A stretch of DNA of 64,000 nt, from assembly GCA_021841585.1 (NCBI GenBank), contig JAKBUS010000002.1, positions 1-64,000 of the forward strand, read 5' to 3'. Position 1 is the first letter of the stretch. The number at the start of each line of letters is the position of its first letter. Positions 59,073 through 64,000 of this stretch are shown here, in pieces. This DNA comes from Pseudomonadota bacterium (GTDB lineage: Bacteria > Pseudomonadota > Gammaproteobacteria > Acidiferrobacterales > Acidiferrobacteraceae). The position numbers and the translations under genes are program-made. The notes beneath the pieces were generated by a model that saw nothing but the letters and a program-made list of their open reading frames with translations, made no database searches and was not told the DNA's origin.

Positions 59073-59626
59073 TGCGTCTCGTCATTCTGGACCGCGACGG
59101 CGTCATCAACGAGGACTCCGACGACTACATCAAAACGCCAGAGGAATGGCGTCCGGTACCAGGGAGTCTGGAGGCGATCGCGCGGCTGACGCACGCCGGC
59201 ATCCAGGTGGTGGTCGCCACCAACCAGTCGGGCATCGCCCGGGGCCTCTTCAATGTCGACATGCTCGGCCGGATCCACAACCGCATGCTAGACGAGGTCC
59301 ATCATAGGGGCGGGGAGATCGAGGCCATCTTTTTTTGCCCGCACGGGCCGAGCGATCACTGTACCTGCCGCAAACCGCAGCCCGGACTTCTTCATGACAT
59401 AGCGGCGCGCTTCAAGACCAGCCTCAGCAGCACCTTCGCGGTGGGCGACTCGCGCCGGGATCTGGAGGCGGCGCGCGCGGCACAGGCGCTCCCGGTGCTG
59501 GTGCGTACCGGCAAGGGCATGCGCACGATCGCCGAGGGCCAGGGCCTCGCGGGGGTCCCGATCTACGACGACCTCGCGGCCTTTACCGATGCCGTCTTGT
59601 CCCACGGGGTAAGCGGCGGCGCATGA
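59072..59626 (+). CDS. gmhB: D-glycero-beta-D-manno-heptose 1,7-bisphosphate 7-phosphatase
   Basis: MRLVILDRDGVINEDSDDYIKTPEEWRPVPGSLEAIARL...VVATNQSGIARG...CPHGPSDHCTCRKPQPGLL. Confidence 0.93.
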   Translation: MRLVILDRDGVINEDSDDYIKTPEEWRPVPGSLEAIARLTHAGIQVVVATNQSGIARGLFNVDMLGRIHNRMLDEVHHRGGEIEAIFFCPHGPSDHCTCRKPQPGLLHDIAARFKTSLSSTFAVGDSRRDLEAARAAQALPVLVRTGKGMRTIAEGQGLAGVPIYDDLAAFTDAVLSHGVSGGA

Positions 59627-60372
59627 AAAAGGTGCTCGCGGCCGTGGCCTTCCAGGTGGGCTTCATCCTGTCGATCGTCATCTGGGCGCTGGTAGTGCTG
59701 GCGCTTTTTTGGCTGCGCCCCATACCGCGCTACCGCGTCATAAGCCAGTGGGGCCGCTTCAATATATGGTGGCTCAAGCTCACCTGCGGGCTGTCGTATG
59801 AGGTTCAAGGCCGCGAGAACATCCCGGACACACCATGCGTCATCCTCTCCAAGCACCAGTCCACCTGGGAGACGCTGGCCTTTCAGTGGATCTTCCCGCC
59901 GCATGTCTGGGTCCTGAAGCGGGAGCTTTTGTGGATCCCCCTGCTCGGCTGGGGGATGGCCTTGAGTCAGCCGATCGCCATTGCGCGCGAGCGCCAGCGC
60001 AAGGCCATCGACCAGGTCATGCAGGGAGGGCGGCAGCGCCTTGCCAACGGCCGCCATGTCATCATTTTCCCAGAGGGGACGCGCGTGCCGGCCGGGCGCC
60101 ATGGACGATTCAAGCTCGGCGGCGCGCGGCTCGCGCTCGCCGCAGGCTGCCCGGTGCTGCCGGTCGCGCACAATGCCGGCTGCTTCTGGGGGCGCCGGGC
60201 ATTCATCAAGGAGCCCGGCGTGGTGCGCGTGGTGATCGGTCCGCCGATCTCCGGAGAAGGCCTGGACGCCGCTACCTTGAATGCCCGCGCCGAGGCGTGG
60301 ATCACGGCGACCACGGACATGCTGGAAAAGACCGAGGAGGCCTGTTGCGGCAAGATCCCCGCGGTACAATGA
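59623..60372 (+). CDS. plsC: 1-acyl-sn-glycerol-3-phosphate acyltransferase
   Basis: VILSKHQSTWETLAFQWI; IIFPEGTRVPAG (HX4D-like/FPEGTR). Confidence 0.92.
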   Translation: MKKVLAAVAFQVGFILSIVIWALVVLALFWLRPIPRYRVISQWGRFNIWWLKLTCGLSYEVQGRENIPDTPCVILSKHQSTWETLAFQWIFPPHVWVLKRELLWIPLLGWGMALSQPIAIARERQRKAIDQVMQGGRQRLANGRHVIIFPEGTRVPAGRHGRFKLGGARLALAAGCPVLPVAHNAGCFWGRRAFIKEPGVVRVVIGPPISGEGLDAATLNARAEAWITATTDMLEKTEEACCGKIPAVQ

Positions 60373-60375
60373 GCG

Positions 60376-61029
60376 ATGGCTGACGAACGTCCCCTGCTCA
60401 TTGCGCCGTCCGAAGACCGTCGCGTGCTGCTGCATTCGTGTTGCGCGCCGTGCGCGGCCGACGTCATGCAAGAGATGCAGCGATCGGGCGTGGCCCTCGA
60501 GGTCTTGTTCTACAACCCCAATATTCACCCCTTGAAAGAGTACGAGCTGCGCAAGACCGAGAACAAACGCTTTGCCGACCGGCTCGGCGTGCCCTTCGTC
60601 GATCTCGATTACGATAAGGACAACTGGTTCGCGCGCGTGACGGGCCTGGAAAACGAGCCGGAGCGCGGGGCGCGCTGCACGGCATGCTTCGATATGCGCT
60701 TCGAGCGTTCGGCGCTCTATGCCGTGGAGCACGGTTTTGCCGTGTTTACGAGCTCGCTTGGCATCTCGCGCTGGAAGGACATGAATCAGATCAATGCCTG
60801 CGGCGAACGCGCCGCGGGCCGCTATCCCCAATTGCGCTACTGGACCTTCAACTGGCGCAAGGGTGGCGGGAGCCAGCGCATGATACAGATCGCGAAGGAA
60901 CAGCGCTTTTATCAGCAGGAGTACTGCGGCTGCGTGTATTCCCTACGCGACACCAACCGGGCCCGCCGCGAGCGCGGCCATGACAAGATCCGGCTCGGCG
61001 AACGCTTCTATGGAGACGAACGGGACTGA
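60376..61029 (+). CDS. queH: epoxyqueuosine reductase QueH
   Basis: [17 protein letters not shown]...[29 protein letters not shown]...[11 protein letters not shown]...[11 protein letters not shown]. Confidence 0.93.
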   Translation: MADERPLLIAPSEDRRVLLHSCCAPCAADVMQEMQRSGVALEVLFYNPNIHPLKEYELRKTENKRFADRLGVPFVDLDYDKDNWFARVTGLENEPERGARCTACFDMRFERSALYAVEHGFAVFTSSLGISRWKDMNQINACGERAAGRYPQLRYWTFNWRKGGGSQRMIQIAKEQRFYQQEYCGCVYSLRDTNRARRERGHDKIRLGERFYGDERD

Positions 61030-61787
61030 GTCCCGGCGTACACGGCCAGGGCCACGAACTCGGCAACGCTCAAGGTCTCGGCGCGGCGGGTCGCGTCGAT
61101 ACCGAGCGCCCGCCAATCCTCGGCCCCGAAGTACCCGCGTAGCGACTGACGGAGCATCTTGCGCCGCTGCGAAAATGCCTGGGCGACGATCGCGGAGAAC
61201 ACCGCCGCGGCCGCTGGCGGGACCGAAGACGGGACCGGACGCAAGGCCACGAGGCGCGACTCGACCGCCGGCGGGGGGCTGAAGGCCCCCGCCGCCACGG
61301 TAAAGAGCGGCATGACCTCGCAGCGCGCCTGCACCATGACCGACAGCCGCCCATAATCACGACCGCCGGGGGACGCCGCCAGACGGTCGACGACCTCCTT
61401 TTGCAGAAGGAACACCATGCCGGCGATACAGGGCTCTTCCAGAAAATGGAAAAGGAGCGGGCTTGAGATGTTGTAGGGGAGATTGCCGACGACACGCAGC
61501 CTGCCCGGGACCGCCGCGCATGGCGAAAACCGCAAGGCATCGGCCTCGTGTATGAGGACCCGGTCTGTGGCGAAACGCCGCCTGAGACCCATGATCAGAT
61601 CGCGATCGATCTCCACGACATGCAATTCACCGCCCTGCGCGGACAGGTGGGCGGTAAGCGCGCCATCGCCCGGCCCGATCTCGACTGTATGGTCCCCGGG
61701 CATGCCCAGACAGGCCTTGGCGATACGCGCAAGGACCGACTCGTCACGCAGGAAATGCTGACCGAAGCGCTTTTTAGGGGTTGGCAT
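61008..61787 (-). CDS. rsmA: 16S rRNA (adenine(1518)-N(6)/adenine(1519)-N(6))-dimethyltransferase
   Basis: [21 protein letters not shown]...[14 protein letters not shown]...[19 protein letters not shown]; true start 61787. Confidence 0.97.
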   Translation of the reverse strand: MPTPKKRFGQHFLRDESVLARIAKACLGMPGDHTVEIGPGDGALTAHLSAQGGELHVVEIDRDLIMGLRRRFATDRVLIHEADALRFSPCAAVPGRLRVVGNLPYNISSPLLFHFLEEPCIAGMVFLLQKEVVDRLAASPGGRDYGRLSVMVQARCEVMPLFTVAAGAFSPPPAVESRLVALRPVPSSVPPAAAAVFSAIVAQAFSQRRKMLRQSLRGYFGAEDWRALGIDATRRAETLSVAEFVALAVYAGTQSRSSP

Positions 61788-62763
61788 GGCGATGCGATAG
61801 GGCCTGGGCGAGCGCCATGGCCGACGCCATGCTGCCGATATCGACCGCGCCGGTGCCGGCGCGGTCGAGGGCGGTCCCATGGTCCACCGAGACCCGCGGG
61901 AAGGGCAGACCCAAGGTCACGTTCACGCCGCCCCCAAATCCCTGGGCCTTCAGCACCGGGAGGCCCTGATCATGGTACATGGCCAGTACCACATCGGCCT
62001 GCGCCAGGCGCGCCGGGACGAAAGCGGTATCGGCGGGCAGGGGGCCTACCACGCGAATGCCGCGTGCCTGGGCGCGCATCACGGCCGGCGTTATGACATC
62101 GATCTCTTCGCGCCCCAGGTGCCCATCCTCTCCGGCATGGGGGTTTAGGCCCAACACCGCGATGGTGGGCCGCGCCAGACCGAAGTCACGCGCGAGCGCG
62201 GCATTCAAAATGTCGAGCGTCACATCCAGGCGCGCGGCGGTGATCGCCGCCGGCACCATGGCGAGCGGCATATGGGTGGTGACCAGGGCCACGCGCAACG
62301 ACCCCGCGGCCAGCATCATGACGACCTCGGCCACGCCCGCCGCATGCGCCAGGAACTCGGTGTGGCCGGTGAAGGCATACCCCGCCTCATTGATGACGGC
62401 CTTGTGCACGGGCCCCGTAACCAGGGCCGCGAACTCGCCTGCGAGACAGCCTTCCGTCGCGCGTCTGAGACAAGACAGGACATAGTCGGCGTTCGCCGGA
62501 TCCGGGACACCGGGGATCGCGCGGCGGGCGAGCGTCACCGGCAGGACCGAGGGGCCATGCACGCCCGGCGCATAGCGCGGCCAAGGCCGGTGGCGCCCGC
62601 GCAGGCGCGCCCTCTCATCCAGAAGATCCGGATCCGCCACGCACACCCAGTCCACGGCCTCGTCGTAATCGAGCAAAGCCATGAGATCCGGCCCGATGCC
62701 GGCCGGCTCTCCGGGGGTAATGGCAATGACCGGGCGCTTAGACGCGGCTTGGATAGCGGACAT
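61774..62763 (-). CDS. pdxA: 4-hydroxythreonine-4-phosphate dehydrogenase
   Basis: VIAITPGEPAGIGPDLM...FTGHTEFLAHAAG...LGLNPHAGEDGHLGREEIDVITPA; true start near 62763. Confidence 0.96.
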   Translation of the reverse strand: MSAIQAASKRPVIAITPGEPAGIGPDLMALLDYDEAVDWVCVADPDLLDERARLRGRHRPWPRYAPGVHGPSVLPVTLARRAIPGVPDPANADYVLSCLRRATEGCLAGEFAALVTGPVHKAVINEAGYAFTGHTEFLAHAAGVAEVVMMLAAGSLRVALVTTHMPLAMVPAAITAARLDVTLDILNAALARDFGLARPTIAVLGLNPHAGEDGHLGREEIDVITPAVMRAQARGIRVVGPLPADTAFVPARLAQADVVLAMYHDQGLPVLKAQGFGGGVNVTLGLPFPRVSVDHGTALDRAGTGAVDIGSMASAMALAQALSHRHANP

Positions 62764-63979
62764 AGGCGTCGTCACGCAAGGTCTGCAGCCAGCGAACATA
62801 CAGGGCGTTGCCCTTGCGCATGCGCAGAAGCCGGCGCGCCTCGTTGCGCGTCATGCCGGCGCGCATGCGCCGGGCCGTCACCTCGATCAGGGCCTGGCCG
62901 CCGGCGGTGGCGTAGGGCCCGCCCACGACATGCAGGGGCAGATGGCGCGCGGCCTCGGCCACCGCCGGCGGCAGTCCCGTAACGGTCACCCAGCCGAGCG
63001 ATCCACCGCGCGCCGCCGTGCTTCCCTGCGAATAGGCGCGCGCCAGGGTCTTGAAATGCGCGCCCCGCGCAAGACGCGCCTTCAAGGCCTTGAGCTTTTC
63101 ATGGGCGATGAGCATCGACACCCGGCGCGATTTCCGGAGCACGATCTCGCGCAGCCGCACCTGTTCGTGCTCCGGCCCTTTGAGTCCGGCGCGCTTGCCG
63201 TTCAGCTTGAGGATGTAGTAGGCCCCGCGCCCCGCCACCAGGCGCACTTCACCGCTCTTCATCTGGCGCAGCGCGCGCGCAAAACTTGGGCGCAGATTCG
63301 CCACCGTCCGCCATCCGATATCCCCGCCCTCCAGGGCATGGGTGTCCTCGGAATGAGCGATGGCCGCCTGACTAAAGGGCTCGCCGGCGCGGATCTTCTT
63401 CAAAATACCGAGGGCCTGCTTGCGGACCGCCTCGCGCGCCGAGGTATCGGCCGCCACGGGAAACTGGAGCGTGATCTCGGCGACATGGTAACGGGTGCCA
63501 TCGGCCGCGCGCGTCTGGGCGAGAAGCCGATTGACCGCGCGCCGGGTCACGACCACTGAACGGCTGATACGACGCATGATGAGCGTGCGGATGGTGATTT
63601 CCGTGCGCAGCCGGCGGCGGAAGCCCGCGGGGCTAAGGCCCTCGGATGCCACCGCCTGCTGGAACTGCGGCACCGTCATGTGATTACGGGCCGCGAGAGA
63701 GGCCTCGGCATGCTTGACCTGCGCCCGGCTCACGCGAATACCGATGTTGTGCGCATACTGAAGCTCAAGCCGCTGCAGGACCATCTGGCTCAAGACCTTA
63801 CGCGCCAACAGGTGTCGCGGAGGCACGGTCACATCGCGCGCCGCCAGGCGCTTTATCAGCAGGGATACCCGCCGGTCCAGCTGGTTTTGCGTAATGACCT
63901 CATTATTTACGACCGCAACGATCTTATCGATCGTTATCGGGCGGGTGGCGACCGGGGCCTGAAGGAGTGCGGCGGACAT
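62738..63979 (-). CDS. surA: SurA-like periplasmic peptidyl-prolyl isomerase/chaperone
   Basis: ITIDKIVAVVNNEVITQNQLDRR SurA N-terminal motif; two parvulin-like domains; adjacent to pdxA-rsmA. No N-terminal signal peptide in the predicted protein. Confidence 0.9.
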   Translation of the reverse strand: MSAALLQAPVATRPITIDKIVAVVNNEVITQNQLDRRVSLLIKRLAARDVTVPPRHLLARKVLSQMVLQRLELQYAHNIGIRVSRAQVKHAEASLAARNHMTVPQFQQAVASEGLSPAGFRRRLRTEITIRTLIMRRISRSVVVTRRAVNRLLAQTRAADGTRYHVAEITLQFPVAADTSAREAVRKQALGILKKIRAGEPFSQAAIAHSEDTHALEGGDIGWRTVANLRPSFARALRQMKSGEVRLVAGRGAYYILKLNGKRAGLKGPEHEQVRLREIVLRKSRRVSMLIAHEKLKALKARLARGAHFKTLARAYSQGSTAARGGSLGWVTVTGLPPAVAEAARHLPLHVVGGPYATAGGQALIEVTARRMRAGMTRNEARRLLRMRKGNALYVRWLQTLRDDAYVRYPSRV

Positions 63980-64000
63980 AGAATAATCTCCTGACTTTTA

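Overview
The 64 kb window is gene-dense, high-GC bacterial chromosome. Protein content (mreBCD-mrdA-rodA, gatCAB, lipBA, glyQS, surA-pdxA-rsmA) suggests a gammaproteobacterium, possibly Acidiferrobacter-like (inference only). I see no rRNA or tRNA gene, CRISPR array, transposase or prophage. The housekeeping blocks are ordinary. The most distinctive content is a set of genes for life without oxygen or with nitrosative stress. These are hemN, ubiD, ubiT, ubiU/ubiV, an anaerobic ribonucleotide reductase with its glycyl-radical domain on a separate ORF, NnrS-type membrane proteins with hemerythrin/DUF2249 proteins, a nitronate-monooxygenase/hemerythrin pair, a formate-dehydrogenase-like molybdoenzyme with fdhD, and an FNR-type regulator. 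Several of these loci are preceded by TTGAT/C-N4-A/GTCAA palindromes that can be read directly, so a local FNR/DNR-like regulon is likely. The main candidates for novelty are: (1) the split nrdD; (2) a five-gene overlapping operon with two radical SAM proteins, UbiU, UbiV and a lipoate-ligase-DUF116 fusion; (3) a DUF3617-like/DsbG-like fusion that lacks the first active-site Cys; (4) an orphan FNR-like palindrome in a 660 bp gap; (5) a SurA homologue with no visible signal peptide. All family names come from motif recognition by eye, with no database search.
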